Positions 23,814 through 35,723 of a stretch of 64,000 nt of DNA are shown here, piece by piece. The DNA is from Margaritispora aquatica (taxonomy: Eukaryota; Ascomycota; Leotiomycetes; Helotiales; Discinellaceae): positions 250,411 to 314,410 of the forward strand of contig VJWN01000008.1 in the NCBI GenBank assembly GCA_007644065.1, in the 5' to 3' direction. The notes beneath the pieces are model-generated. The model saw only the letters and a program-made list of their open reading frames with translations. It did not search any database and was not told the DNA's origin. The position numbers and the translations under genes were made by a program. Each line of letters opens with the position of its first letter. Position 1 is the stretch's first letter.

Positions 23814-24090
23814 GACCTTAAAAACGCAGTTCCGTCCACCTCGCCGCCGCCTCACAACATCTGGCTCGCTCAACCCAACCTCTGCCAAAAAATCCTCAAA
23901 AGTTTCACCCCCCAACAAAACAAGAACCAAAACCACAAAAAAACCAGCAAAACTCAAAGACCCCTTTTCGGAGTCTCTTGAAAACTCCCTTGCGGGGATT
24001 TTGAAGGAGGAGAACCCTCTTACGAGGAAGGACATGGTAGTAAATCTTCTTGCGAAGACGATGGACGAATCCACCCCAAGTCGACATTGA
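23814..24090 (+). pseudogene. basic Lys/Ser/Pro-rich open frame after repeat copy A
   Basis: The frame through repeat copy A stays open for another 91 codons, is rich in Lys, Ser, Thr and Pro, and ends KDMVVNLLAKTMDESTPSRH. GC content is higher than the surroundings. There is no recognisable domain and no convincing start of its own. It may be a gene fragment carried with or truncated by the repeat. The antisense strand is also open here, so the coding strand is not certain. Confidence 0.2.
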
Positions 24091-24273
24091 CCTGAGCCTC
24101 GACGCCTACCAATTGCGCCAATGAGACCTGCTTGTCGTCTTGTGTTGGAGGCTAGAGGGGATTTGTGATACTTATACCACAAAAATCATTGACGCGTCTT
24201 TTTGGGGGAGTGAGGTGTTCGTGGGCTCTGGGACGCGAGAGCTGTGCTTGGATATATGTTACCTTGTAGTTAG

Positions 24274-24297
24274 GGAGGTAGGTAGGTAGGTAGGTTG
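24274..24297. repeat. (AGGT)n microsatellite
   Basis: About five tandem AGGT units in non-coding DNA upstream of nothing identifiable. Confidence 0.8.
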
Positions 24298-24509
24298 GTG
24301 TAATTATTTCAAAAACATCACAAAAGTATCATATTGATCAGAGAGACGGTGGGGCTCGATTTGTATGACGTTTGTAACCATATCTGTTGTAGAAGTACAT
24401 GGAATCAAAGCTAATACCGCACTTTCAAGAATTAAACCCACTAGTTCGATAAATAAAGATGTTCAGATCTTCACCAAATACAATCATCTTTATACTCCAC
24501 AACATTCCA

Positions 24510-25303
24510 TCAGTAGTAGCACACACACCTAGAAGTCCCTCGCTTGCACTTCCCGTTATTGTCCCCGCGTCTGCAATATCCATTATTGTTGTTGTTGTTG
24601 CAGTTGTCATTATTGTTGTTGTTGCGATGATCATTGCCGTCATCGTCATCGTCGTCATTGTCATCATCATCATGATCGTCGTCATCTCTCTCTTCAATAT
24701 CTCTCTGTTCAACCTCCCTCTCCTCAAAATCTCGCTTGTTGGATGTACATCCATTTGCAGCCTATTCAAGCACTCATCAGTGACTAGTCCCTCTCAAAGT
24801 AGGCAAATACTCACATCTTTAGCATTCTGCTGATTCTGCTTAATTCCCGCTGCAAAGTCCTTCTTCAACGTCTTTACATCCTCCGCGCCGTCACTATCCG
24901 CAGTCAAGCCCTTCACCAAGCTCAGCTCCTCGGCCTGCGCGCTCGCCACCTTGGCCAGCCCAGCCTTAGTATTGCTGTTGGTGGTGATCTTCTGGTTGGC
25001 CTTTCGGATTGAGATGCCCTTGTTGACAATATCCAACATCTTGGACTTGGCGGAGTTGAAGTCGTCCTTGTCGATCGTGTCGGCGGACAGGATGGATGCG
25101 AGCACGCTGGCTTGTGAGGCTTCTTGCTTTTGCACGGCGATGTTGGAGTTGATGCCGTCAATGAGCTTTTGCGTGTCTGCGGAGCAATCCTCGCGCTTGG
25201 GCAGGCGGAAGGCGTCTATTGGAGACCCAGGCTCGAGGATAGGGATGGCGAGGAGGGGTGAGATGAGGAGGGATAGGACGAAGAAAGAAGTGAATGGCTG
25301 CAT
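24510..25303 (-). CDS. secreted protein with Asp/Asn-rich, Cys-containing tail
   Basis: Exon 1 (24815-25303) begins with a clear signal peptide (MQPFTSFFVLSLLISPLLA), then a possible KR processing site (LPKREDC). An alpha-helical domain follows with TQKLIDGINSNIAVQKQEAS and AGLAKVASAQAEELSLVKGL; this pattern is seen in small secreted proteins of ascomycetes. A GTGAGT donor and TAG acceptor join it in phase 0 to exon 2 (24510-24761). Exon 2 encodes a Glu/Arg stretch, a run of Asp, a run of Asn and a tail with six cysteines ending RCVCYY. The total is 246 residues. Without splicing the protein would stop after 169 residues (KDVSICLL). I favour the spliced form because exon 2 stays open through a microsatellite and carries regularly spaced Cys. 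The location is probably extracellular or cell wall; the function is unknown. Confidence 0.68.
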
Positions 25304-26881
25304 TGTGTTGAGTTTATTTGAGATTGTGGATATTCTTGTCTTGATGAGCTGAAGTGAGGTGCTATGATGAAAGGATTTTGAAGAGATGAGATGAGATCTG
25401 ATCGTGATGATGAACGTAATTTCCAGGCACAGTGAAGCGTCTTATATCTTCCCCTCCATAGGCACAAGTAAACCTCAGTATTGTTTCCTCTTCCCAGTGC
25501 ATAAGACTCCATTCGTATTGGCCCGTATACGCCAGAGTATCTTCCCGATCTCAAGACACGCACAGGAGGAAAGACACGTCTGAAAGTAGAGTTTTCATGC
25601 AACTAACACATCTAGTTCGCATTTCAACTCCTCCACGAGAACAAGACGACATGTCCGACCGGCCGAGACGCAAAGGAGGGGCTCCAGACAGTCTTTCCTC
25701 CCTTTCCGACGAGGTTGAGGCGAAGAAATATCCAAAGAAACAGGACGAAAACAACCTCCGCCATCCCCTTAACACTCAAACCTCTTCGCTAAAGAACATT
25801 CATGCTTTCCGAGCCCAATCAAAGTCAGCACGGCCTCGCTTACACTCGTACCAGCACAGGCTTTGCTCACTTTTGCTTACTTTGTACCAATATAAGGTTA
25901 TTCCAACCCAAAGACAAGGCTGAGATGAAGTCATCGCAATTGATGCGCACGACCCAAACGAAACACGAAACGATTGAACCCCCATCGCCCCAGCCCAACC
26001 GAGTAAACAACTTCCCCATTCCGACCCCACCAAGCTTTCGATCTGCATGCATACTTTTCTCGAGACGAACTCTCTGAGCTTAAAGTGGTTCGTGAGGTTA
26101 CGACTGGTTAACGGACGAGGAAGTTTCCAGACTGGGTTTTTGGTGTCGCATGCATGTAAAAGCTATAGGCTAGAAAGCAAAGCTCTAGAACCTTGACCAG
26201 CTCGGATCTTTGGCGCTGACCGAGGATGAATTGATGCCGTGAGAATGGCCGTTATGCCCATCCCAAGATTTAGCTCGTGAGTCCCAACAAACAGACGGCA
26301 CGTTTGATGTGATAGCTTCCGTTGATTCGGACACTTGACACTTGAGAGAGACTCAAACAACTCGGACATCAATCTCATCAAACGAATTTGAGAAATTGCT
26401 CGACTCTGGGAAGGAATACTCCATAGTGTCAGCTGAAATGCGATGTACGAACAAATGGACGAACATAAACGAGGCTCTCAAAACTCGTCGCCATCGAAGA
26501 CGGGAATACAACTAGATAGAATTTCGGGATAACGCCTTAGAATGTGTTTAGATATCATACACATCGAAAGTTTAGAGATAGAAGATTTAGGAAATGGATC
26601 CCTCAAATGCTTGCGATATTTGAATGTTGTACACCAGTGCTTTGACGAAGTCGAATTTGGCCCGCCTCGAATCACTTGGTCAAGATATCAAAAACTTGTA
26701 TAAGTCTACTAAGATCGAGGCAGAGGAGGAAAATCGCAAGATCTAAATCGCTGGCATATTTCAAGAAATTGCACATGCCTACCTATCACAAGCCAGAAGT
26801 TCGATAACGATGTCATCAGTTGTACAATTCTTACTTTGTGGAGAATCTATCAACAGATCTCACATTTCAGTTCTTATGCGC
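25304..26881. other. intergenic with repeat copy B
   Basis: A 1.58-kb gap between the secreted-protein start and the CLPTM1-like 3' end. It contains repeat copy B at 26471-26570 (minus). A 108-codon plus-strand frame at 25597-25923 and a 72-codon minus-strand frame at 26163-26381 have no recognisable features, and I do not call them. Confidence 0.4.
26471..26570 (-). repeat. dispersed repeat family, copy B
   Basis: Read on the minus strand this contains TGTGTATGATATCTAAACAC, then ATTCTAAGGCGTTATCCCG, then AAATTCTATCTAGTTG and the conserved end. The middle part is nearly identical to copy C (TCCCGAAATTCTATCTA) and the end is nearly identical to copy A. The frame reads RYPEILSSCIPVFDGDEF and then a stop. 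Confidence 0.7.
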
Positions 26882-29081
26882 TCACTTCCTTTTTGAAGCA
26901 CCGCCTTTCTTGGAACTGCCGGTCACCTTGGCAGAAGTAGCATCAACCAGCTTCTCTGCCTTCTCTGCACCCTCAGTACCAACCTTGACACTCGCATCAG
27001 CACCAGCAGGCGCAGCAAGAGGCTTATTTGCAAGCTTCTCCTCAACCTCCTCATCGTCACCTCCTTGGCCGAACTCATTAACACGAGTGAAGTCAACCTT
27101 GTACTTGTAGCTTTGATACAAGTAAACAAAGAAGATAACGTCATCTCTCAATGTTGCCAATCGGTGGAGTGTAGGCATCTTGATCGTGAATGCAAACAAA
27201 TCATCGATGAAAGTATTCAAGAACTTGTAAGTCATAGCTCTAGCTGGCATATGAGCAACAGATTTCAACCTGTAGTTGATATACAGCGATGGAACCATCA
27301 TCAGGAAGCCATATGCGTAGACTGAGCCGACCAAAGTTGTGATAACGAAGGAGTACCAGGACTTGTGTGTGTCATACTTCACAGAGTATGCGGCATATGC
27401 AAGAAGAAGTGGTACAGCGACCATATAAAGATACTTGAATGCAACAGCATCATACTCCTTGGTCTTCTCCTCAGTCTCAGAAAGGACGTGCTTATCCTCG
27501 AAGGTGATCCAATAAGGTAGGAAAGATCCAGGTTCAGTTGGGCGAACACGAACATTGACCACAGTGGTGATTTTCCAGAACTCCAGGAGAATACCCATTC
27601 CTTGAGAAAATAAAATCATCCAACCTGTCGTAGTTAGTAATGGTATCGAAGGAGATCGAAGCAACTTACTGGTATTGTCGTTATTGTCCATCAAGTACAG
27701 GAAGATAACAGCCTGCATGAAGACATTGGCGAGAATAGAACGAACGGAAATTCCAACGTTATTCTTCTTGTTTCTGTAGTGACTGATATCTGACTTGAAA
27801 GCAAGCATCTCGAATACCATGTGGAAAATGCTAACAATCACTGTGGTAGCCAACAGATATATATTGGTATCCAAAAGGACTTCTTTGATCATCTCAAATT
27901 CAGTACCATCTCCACCGCCGGGTGGTGCCTGGCCTACTTCACATTAGCCTTGTACGTTTTAAGAAGCAAAGCAAACTGACCATTCGCGGCGTTTCTTGCG
28001 GTTTGCTTGACACTCTCATCAACACTGGCCAAAAGTCCGAATTTCCAGTTGGCCAAATGATTGAGGCTGATGTGAATTGGAAGGCTCGTGACAGTTGAGT
28101 TCACAGGCATCATGTGTGATCTTAATTGCCAGAAAGTATTGACAAATAACACAGGGTAATACCATCCGTTCTTTCCGGTAGCGTCTCTGGCTCCACTGGT
28201 CTCCATGTGCACAAACTGTCTAACGGCCGGTTGTAGAGCTGGGTAAACCATAACACCACTATCTGGAATAAACGACATGGTGAAGTTGGGGTGGTAATGA
28301 GAGTTGATCACCGGCCCCGTGGATACTTCCTCCTCAGGCTAGTCCCCGTTAGTAACACTCTGTAATCTGGCTGTACTACTTACCTCATCTTTTGGGTCTT
28401 GAGCCGCAAGCAAATTCTTTGTCTTCTTGATTTTCTTCTGTGTGATATACTGCGTCATAGGATGGATAAAGTGGTACGCCCGGGCAGGATCGTATCCCGG
28501 GGAGCCCGGATACAATTTGCTTCCCGCAAGACCGATATAGAAATGCGCCCACAGAGTGCCATTGTTTTGAACCTCCCTAGGAACCTCAAAGATCTTATCA
28601 ACAGTCCGAGTTTCACTTGTATTTCCAAATGTGAATGGTATCTCATGGACAATAATTCTGTCTGCCGGTAACCTTGCCAGTGGTTCGGAGACGAAGGTGG
28701 GGGACACAGTAATTGTAAGTTCCAAAGGACTGTTAAGAGGCCACATCGGTGCTATCCTCTCTGGAATCTCACTGTATCGTGCGCCATCGTTGTAATGGTC
28801 CGGTCGAGCGAGAAAAGGCGGGATTTCACCATTATTTGGCACCGCGGTTATGACTGCCCCAGATGCATCGGTGGTCGTGGCAGGTTTGTTTCCTCCAAGC
28901 ACCTTGTTCATAACAAATTGCATACCAAAGAAGATCGCAAGACCTTGAACAGCAGACTTCATCAATGGCTAGATGGACGCGTTAGCACTTTTGAACGATT
29001 CGCTGGAGCGAGGGACCATACACTCATTCCACCTTCCTGCTGTGCTTGCGCAGCCGCAGCTGGTGGAGCTCCTGGAGGCAT
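26882..29081 (-). CDS. CLPTM1-like multipass ER/Golgi membrane protein
   Basis: Five exons (29022-29081, 28384-28968, 27981-28338, 27670-27933, 26882-27624) give 669 residues, close to the CLPTM1 family length. All joins keep frame. Family marks include a hydrophobic N-terminal segment (VQGLAIFFGMQFVM), the lumenal region with WAHFYIGLAGSKLYPG, SWMILFSQGMGILLEFWK at the fourth junction, FEDKHVLSETEEKTKEYD, and several membrane segments in the last exon (YLYMVAVPLLLAYAAYS, YSFVITTLVGSVYAYGFLMMVPSLYINY). The tail is Lys/Ala-rich, ending KKGGASKRK. Human CLPTM1 and CLPTM1L act in the ER, CLPTM1L as a lipid scramblase; the fungal role is not established. The donor of intron 3 is GTCAGT, less usual but the only frame-keeping choice. 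The start is shared upstream with the divergent LOG gene. Confidence 0.93.
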
Positions 29082-29820
29082 CTTGATAATTATCTTGAAA
29101 AATTTCAAGTTGAGGTTGAAGGTTAAACTTGAAGGACTTCGATCAATTCGAAATTCGGCGATGCCTCGAGTACGGATTCTCGAAGGTCGCTAGAATGGCG
29201 TCGTCCACTATAGATCCCGTTCTGGAAGCCAATCATCTCTTCCCGTGGCAACCCCTGTGAGCTCCCCTCCCCGAGCACGCTGTGGCTGCATGCTGTCATC
29301 GCTGTCGTCCGTCGTCTTCCCCTCCATCAGCAACAACAAAGTGACTCTTCAGTCTGATATAGGAAGTTCGGAATCTCACCAAACTCCACATGTATATTGG
29401 AATTTGGGGGAAACATCATAGTTGCCTAGACATAGTTGGAAAATTCTGTACTCAAATTCTCATCTTGCATTCCTCACGGGAAGCCCTTCCCTCATCTGAC
29501 CGCTTTGTACCTCTCGAGTTCATCAAACACTAAGCCAAGTCACAAGCCTCACTGTCGAGGAGTCACTACCTGACTGTTCACGTATCAATTTTAAATTCAC
29601 TCGTTTCAGTCTTTGCTGTACGGTTCTTGTGCAACATATATAGCAATCCATTTTCCCTCTTAGGGACAAGATATAGAAGAAGCACACGACCTGTTGAACC
29701 AAGAGCTTTCCTATCTAGAGCTTTCTTGCCCTCGAACTTCGCCAAACCCTATCCTAAAGTCCAACTTCCACGTTGACTTGATCCAACAAATCATATTCTA
29801 CCACCTGCAACATACTCGCT
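29082..29820. promoter_or_regulatory. divergent promoter region, CLPTM1-like / LOG
   Basis: This 739-bp spacer lies between the divergent starts of the CLPTM1-like gene (minus) and the LOG-family gene (plus). The half next to the LOG gene is rich in pyrimidine and CA, as is common in fungal leaders. No gene is visible. Confidence 0.5.
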
Positions 29821-30695
29821 ATGGCTTCTGGTGGTGCATCTCCAGCTCCTGGACTCTCTGGGAACTCCAACGGTACGCCTGTACCAGTCAATGGACTCTC
29901 TAACCTCAACCCAAACAACGTTCTCAATACCACAGCTGTCCTGACCGAATCCTCTGGGAATACCCCAAGCACATCTCTCAAAGCCAAAATCTGTGTCTTC
30001 TGCGGTGCATCTCCAGGAAAGTCACCAGCACATATGGTATGACTGCCTATCCACTTTCCATCTCTGCATTTTCGTACTTTACGAATCCATGCTGACAACC
30101 CCCAAAGGCAGCAGCTCGTGCGCTGGGTGAAGCACTATATAAGAACAACGTCTCTCTGGTGTATGGCGGAGGTACAGTCGGGCTGATGGGAGAGGTTGCA
30201 CGAACCCTCGTCGGGCTGGCAGGTCCCGAATCAGTGCATGGGATCATTCCCGAGCCCTTAGTCAAGTATGAGCGTGGACCCGACTCAACTGTATCTGGTG
30301 ATGGAAGTCTACCCGAATACGCGGTATATGGAAAGACCACTGTCGTTAAGGATATGCATACCCGCAAGCAGATGATGGCACAAGAGGTCTTGGCTGGAGG
30401 TGAAGGAAGCGGTTTTGTAGCGTTAAGTGGTGGTTATGGAACGCTTGAGGAGTTGATGGAGGTGGTCACTTGGAATCAGCTTGGGATCCATAACCGAGGC
30501 GTTGTGGTATATAACGTCGAGGGGTATTGGGATGGGTTGCTGGAATGGGTAAAGGGTGCTGTTGGTGCCGGGTTTGTTGGACAAGGACCTAGCCAGATTA
30601 TCAAGGAGGCCAAAGAGGCTGAAGATGTTATATCGCTGCTCAAGGGATATACCAATGCTGAGGGTCGCTTCAAGCTCACTTGGGGTAACGAGTAA
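29821..30695 (+). CDS. LOG-family cytokinin-type phosphoribohydrolase
   Basis: Exons are 29821-30036 and 30108-30695 (71-bp intron, phase 0), giving 267 residues. The Rossmann-like LOG fold is evident: KICVFCGASPGKSP, VYGGGTVGLMG, and the signature SGGYGTLEELMEVVTWNQLGIHN. Family enzymes hydrolyse cytokinin riboside 5'-monophosphates to free bases; older databases call them lysine decarboxylase-like. The canonical PGGxGTxxE is SGGYGTLEE here; I believe this substitution is common in fungal members. The first 50 residues are Ser/Asn/Pro-rich and outside the conserved fold. Known fungal LOG proteins can support cytokinin production, but the substrate here is not shown. No adenylate isopentenyltransferase is in the window. 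Confidence 0.92.
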
Positions 30696-31181
30696 ACCCC
30701 GCAAACAGTTTCCACGATAGATATCGATTTTGGATACTGGCAAGTTGGATTTTAGCGAGGCAAGTTGGAGCGACCAAAGCATGCGTTTGCAATGAACGGC
30801 GGAGATGCATACCCGTCCTTAGACTTAGAACTAGGCGTAACTGGTAGACTAGGTTCTGAATTTGAGGAAATATATAAAATAACAAAAAAGCTACCACCAT
30901 TGTTGACTGCGATCGCCTGATCGTAAACCCGGCATTTGATCTAAAACATTGAACAAACTAGACTTCTAGTACGATCCACGAACACTCCAAATTGGGTGAT
31001 TGCAGCTCATCGTCGCTTGTAAATGTAGCCAGCTTGTCTTGCTTGCCATGATATTCTATCGCTTCCTTTTCATGTTGTACATTTCTGCTGGTCAGCTGTC
31101 TGCCATTTTCATGATCCAGTATCATGACCCAATAACTATAGCTGCAACTAATATCATTTCTCGTCCCTCATGAGCCATGAC
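30696..31181. other. convergent 3' spacer, LOG / proteasome alpha-6
   Basis: This 486-bp spacer lies between the convergent ends of the LOG and proteasome genes. It is AT-rich around 30,860-30,900 and presumably holds both 3' ends. No gene is seen. Confidence 0.5.
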
Positions 31182-32069
31182 CTATGAATCAACCTCCATT
31201 GTCTCCTCAGCTTCCTCTTTATCCTCAGCCACCAGATCAACCCATTGCTTCACCTCTGGTCCATCGAACAACTTGAAAGCCTCAATCGCCTTTGCACCCT
31301 TCGCCCTGACACCCACGACACCAACACTGCAGTTCTCAATCGTCAGCTCCTTGTCCTGTGCCAAACTCTCCTTCAGTGCCTTCAGCCCATGCACAACCAA
31401 CTCCTCCCTACCACAGTCGGCAAATTCATCCAGATTCCGCTCAAGATATGTCCTGGCCATCTGGGATCTCGCGCCGATTGCACATGCGACCATCTCTTGT
31501 GTCATTCCGCTAGGCTGGAACTCAAACAAATGAGGACCTGTCTCATCAACACCAGCAACCAAAAGCCCCACGCCGTAAGGTCGCTTTCCGTAGTGCTGGG
31601 TGTTGGTTTGTGCGCGATCACCGATAGAGGCTACTAGACGTTCGAGTGGAATTGCACGACCATAGGTGAGGCGGGAGGAGAGAGACTGCTGCTTCATGAA
31701 GTTGGAGAGAACGCGGGCATCGGAGGCAAGGCCAGCAAGGGAGAGGCCCAGGTGCTCATCGATGGCAATAATTTTCTTTTGGTAGGAGGAGAGTTCTTCT
31801 GCATTACGCTGGCAGCAAGTATTAGCTCTTGGTTGTGCGATGGAAGCTTAGAGCAAGCCAGGAAAGCTTACCTTCAGGGCAACAAGCACCGCATGTGTCT
31901 TGCTAACTATTCCGACCACCACACTTCCTTGCTTCACTGCCTCACTTGCATACTCGACCTGGAAAATGCGACCTTGGGGTGAGCTATATGTATGAGCTTT
32001 AGACCTCTTAACGCGTCTGCGTATAACTCACAAGGTGACAGAGTCGTTATCATAGTTGTTTCTGAACAT
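31182..32069 (-). CDS. PRE5: 20S proteasome subunit alpha-6 (PSMA1/Pre5 type)
   Basis: Exons are 32032-32069, 31872-31983 and 31182-31808, giving 258 residues. The N-terminus [20 protein letters not shown] followed by [13 protein letters not shown] is the alpha-subunit signature, and MFRNxYDxD is specific for the alpha-6 subunit. Further matches are [39 protein letters not shown] and [18 protein letters not shown]. Alpha subunits form the outer rings of the 20S core and gate the channel; they lack the catalytic Thr. The C-terminal tail is acidic ([12 protein letters not shown]). The short first exon (38 bp) and the other two joins are fixed by conserved residues. It is divergent from Vps55 across 499 bp. 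Confidence 0.95.
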
Positions 32070-32568
32070 TTTGGCGTATTTGCAACTTCAATCGCAGGGT
32101 GTGAATCGTAAAAGGAGGGGTATCAAGTTGCAGAACTAAGAGAGAGCGATCGTAAGGTTGTGTTGTGGACAAAGTGAATTGGTTTGCTTGCTCGTTCAGA
32201 GGCAGACACGCTGATGAAGCTCTCATCCTCCACCGCCAAAAATAAGGTTGCCGTAGTCAAACGTGCAGGGGTAGGTCGCAACCAAGACCAAGAGCAGGAG
32301 CCTCAACTTTGTCAGGCGGAGCAACGTCAGCTTCAATTCACAACTTCAGGTCGACAATCATAGTCTGCAAAAGATAAAAGCTTCGAAAAGAATCGCTAGC
32401 TGTGCAGGAAGCTAATTAGCCACCAAGCTTCACGGGTGCTATCTGCGCATCATTTACAATACTGGAAACCCCAGCCTCGATTTAAACACGAGCTACAGAG
32501 ACGACAGCCTTGAGATATTCGAGCAAGAGGGCAATACCATCAATTTTATATCATCATCCGGATTCAAA
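32070..32568. promoter_or_regulatory. divergent promoter region, proteasome alpha-6 / Vps55
   Basis: A 499-bp spacer between two divergent housekeeping genes, with no open frame of note. I did not identify a definite proteasome-control element, and no consensus is claimed. Confidence 0.5.
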
Positions 32569-33148
32569 ATGACAGCCGGTCTTAAAACCATCATCTCGCT
32601 CTCCTTCGTATGTCTCTCCCTACCCACCAACCTACGCGCAATCCCGATTCACCCCACCTCTCCATCTCCAAATCCTTTCCAACCTGACCCCTCATTAACA
32701 CAACTCAGGTCCTAGCCATCGGATTCCTCCTCGTCATCCTCTCATGCGCTCTCTTTCATCAGTATCTACCTCTCCTAGTCGTCGCAACCTATGTCCTCGC
32801 TCCGCTACCAAACTGGATATGCGGACGATGCGCCAATCCTGATGACTTTGGCGACAACAACGGAAATGCCATTGTGGATTTCGGAAAGTTTGCGACTGGG
32901 TTCTTGGTATTGATGGGTGTTGGTAGGTAATCTCTACTCCGTGTTATGGCAGAAGGACTATTGCAGGAATTGGCATGGCTTGTGTATGCAAATATGCTAA
33001 CACCTTGGAAACAGCACTCCCGGTCCTCCTTGCTCATTCAGCAGTCATTCGATGGGCGGCAGCTATTATGTCTGTGGCAGGTGGTCTTTTGATCTATGGA
33101 ACTATCATTACATTTGGCATGTTCTTCCAGGAGGAGTCCGAGTTCTAA
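32569..33148 (+). CDS. VPS55: Vps55-like endosomal sorting membrane protein
   Basis: Exons are 32569-32607, 32709-32922 and 33015-33148, giving 128 residues, about the family size; no exon exceeds 72 codons, so an unspliced search would miss it. Start MTAGLKTIISLSFVLAIGFL, then YLPLLVVATYVLAPLPNWIC, GRCANPDDF, and in exon 3 LPVLLAHSAVI and GGLLIYGTIITFGMFFQEES: these are hallmark Vps55 segments with four membrane spans. In yeast Vps55 works with Vps68 in late endosome-to-vacuole traffic. Intron 2 (92 bp) contains an internal AG that would give a wrong frame; the acceptor at 33014 gives the conserved MGVALPVLLAHS. Confidence 0.92.
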
Positions 33149-33601
33149 GTAAGCAGGTCGGGATAAGGAAAGGCAACACAGGAAGAGCTCATGTGAAAAA
33201 CATAGAGCAGGGAATTGTATCATGTAGCATATCAGCGGGCACGGATAGGTTTACAGACGTTTGGTTCTCGTCAATTTATGAGGCATTTTAATGATGTTGA
33301 GACTACATCAAATATTCTTGCTGTGTACTGCCTCCTGGCAAGTTCTTATTGGTGGTCCACCACTCGAACATGGCATATGCTCTCAGATACATATGTAATG
33401 GTGGTTAATTTTTAGAGACCAATATTTTGGGGTGATAGTTGACCATTCAGCATACGTGACTTAAGCTACCTACCTTAGTTTGAGGGCAAGACTTGAAATA
33501 CTACCTACTTGGGGCTAGAGAACGCCACCAATAACTTACCGCCAACCCAACCTTGCATATGGCCTTTTCATCATTATCTTCACGATCAAAAAGGTTATAA
33601 A
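33149..33601. other. intergenic, Vps55 to F-box-like gene
   Basis: A 453-bp spacer. A methionine-started extension upstream of 33,602 is open but lacks features, so I start the next gene at the ATG before SFRTLPTEI. Nothing else is seen. Confidence 0.4.
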
Positions 33602-35230
33602 ATGTCTTTCAGAACTCTTCCAACTGAGATAAAAGACCTCATCGTAAGGTGTGTCGACCCCGGCAAAGACCTCGCGAGCCTCTCAGCTACTTGTAGCCAC
33701 CTGCACAAGCTCGTCGAACCATATCTGTATACCACTTTCACAACAACAGGAAGGCATGCTATCCCATTGTTCCTCAGGACTTTAAGTCTTAAACCGCACC
33801 TTGCTAGACATGTTAGGCATTGTCGTGCGAATGTGCCTCTGAAGCAGGATCTTCAACCTGATGAATATCAACTGGCATCTGAATCCATCGAAAATGACGA
33901 GGATATGCAAGTTTGGATCAGAGCCCAGCTATCCAATGATCTCTACGGAGATGATACTTGTAATGTATGGTTCTCAGAGATATCCAATCTGTACAATTGG
34001 GATGCACTATTTGCTGTTCTCCTCATACAGCTTGCCGAGAACTTGGAGACCATGCGAATTGAGAACTATGTCGCCGATGTTGATTTCCCGCTGGTCAATG
34101 GTGTTCTAGAGGTTATGTGTATGGCACAGACGACCTCTATCTCTACTAAATCGCTCTCACGGCTATCGTCTGTCACATTGATCTTCGATTCTGATAGTAT
34201 AGAAGAGACTATCGAGCCAACTATTCCTGTAAGCCACCATCTTGAGCTTAAGCGATATGATTTGAGGGAAGAGTCAACATCTCCCGTCTCATCGATCTTC
34301 CGATCTATCACGTAATTTGGTCTACTAAACTCATTTTGAGTCTCGAACTCTTTTGTCCTGATCTAAATGCTAACTCTTCGCAGTGGCTTCAACTCCCCTC
34401 GGTGACGGCCTTCTGCGCAATCAATTCTATTCAAGACTTCAATCATGCAGGCAGCTCGATGCCCAATCACATACACACATCCTCACTGTCGCTTTCGTGC
34501 AGGTATATATCTCAGATAGCTCAACAGCAATATTTGGAAAACTTCAACGCTCTCCACAACTACCATTATCACCTAGAATTTTCAAGTAGCATCTATAGAT
34601 CCAGCATTCACGACCCTACTTGTGGACTTGAAAACTCTGCGCATTGTCTCCAGCGCCTTATACTCAGTGTTGAGTATCCACCAGAGACACACACCGCGGC
34701 TCTTGGGGATTTTTTTAACCATCCTTCTCTGGCAAATCTTACAGCTCTCAAGTAAGGAGACCTTCCCCGATCGTGGAAGCGATCTATAGGCAACGTCAAC
34801 TCACTCGCTCCTGTGTAGATATCTCGACATCAACATATATATTGCACTATCGCGTATGGCCTCCGAAGAATTGTACTATAAGCTTGATACAATCTCGCCA
34901 CTGTCTCCTGGAAGGACCATAACCACTGGCCATATATTTCACCAAATGCCACCGAATTTAAAGCATCTCGTGGTCAGGGACTGTAATCGTACAATATTCG
35001 CACATCTAAGAACTCTCTTCGATAGTGGACTTTTGCCTTCCAGTATGAAAACTATTAATGTAAGAATCCCTCATTTTCACATTGACTTCTTAAGCTAACT
35101 GCCACAACAGCTTGTCTGCGACGATCCTGGTAAACTGGTAGACAAAGAGAACACTAACTGGGAGGATTTGGCATTGCAGCATGGCGTTAGGCTTATGCGA
35201 ACGCGAGAGTGTCAGATGCTGGTGATTTAG
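33602..35230 (+). CDS. F-box-like hypothetical protein
   Basis: Proposed exons are 33602-34228, 34384-34751, 34819-35059 and 35111-35230, giving 451 residues. The N-terminus MSFRTLPTEIKDLIVRCV, then DLASLSATCSHLHKLVEPYLY is a typical F-box-like start of fungal proteins. Later text is leucine-rich without clear repeats (WLQLPSVTAFCAINSIQDF, LKYLDINIYIAL, MPPNLKHLVVRDCN), as in fungal F-box proteins whose C-terminal part binds substrates. The first intron is placed at GTAAGC 34229 because it joins phases and yields the expected LP-x-V-x-AF segment. Extra introns inside exon 2 are possible (about 34,500). The likely role is an adaptor for an SCF ubiquitin ligase; the target is unknown. Confidence 0.72.
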
Positions 35231-35723
35231 TTGATATCGTTGGACGTCTAAGTTATTTCAACATATGGGTTTGGTATGGGATATTAATTCACTGATCGTT
35301 TGAACTTGGTGGTGTCTGGTTTACCTGAAAGTTATATAAGTAATTTTTAATTGCAGTCTGTATTTCAGTTTTTTCTTCATAGAAGGATGGAGTGTGTTTT
35401 CGATGATGCTAGCAACCAAGTACTATGTTGGGATTGCAATACACTGGTAACTGCTTACCTCCTCTTCCTTGTCCTTGGACGTAACATTTGAGTATAACAT
35501 ACATCTCAGCATATATTTATTTTAAAGAGGTTCTCTCCTGTGTTCTGTTTTGGACTTGCTCAGGACATAGACATGTTTCAGTGAGCTTGAAGGATAAGTC
35601 GCCTTCTTGAGGTATATTGGATTCGTCTTCCTCAATTTTGAAAATCTAACCAATCTAGAGGGTCCAAGTATCGTAAGTATTTAAGGGATCCTTTCCTACA
35701 TCCTCTACTTACAAACTTACTGT

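Larger units (their letters stand above)
23126..24509. other. intergenic with repeat copy A and a basic relic frame
   Basis: After the PABA gene come about 600 bp of nondescript AT-rich DNA, then repeat copy A (about 23,724-23,813). It is followed directly by a Lys/Pro/Ser-rich open frame to 24,090. An (AGGT)n run sits at 24,274-24,297. The rest shows nothing I can name. Confidence 0.45.

Noticed and set aside
23646..24182. 178-codon minus-strand frame opposite repeat copy A and the basic relic
   Set aside because: No start context or motif, and it includes antisense of the conserved repeat peptide. The coding strand remains uncertain, so it was not called.
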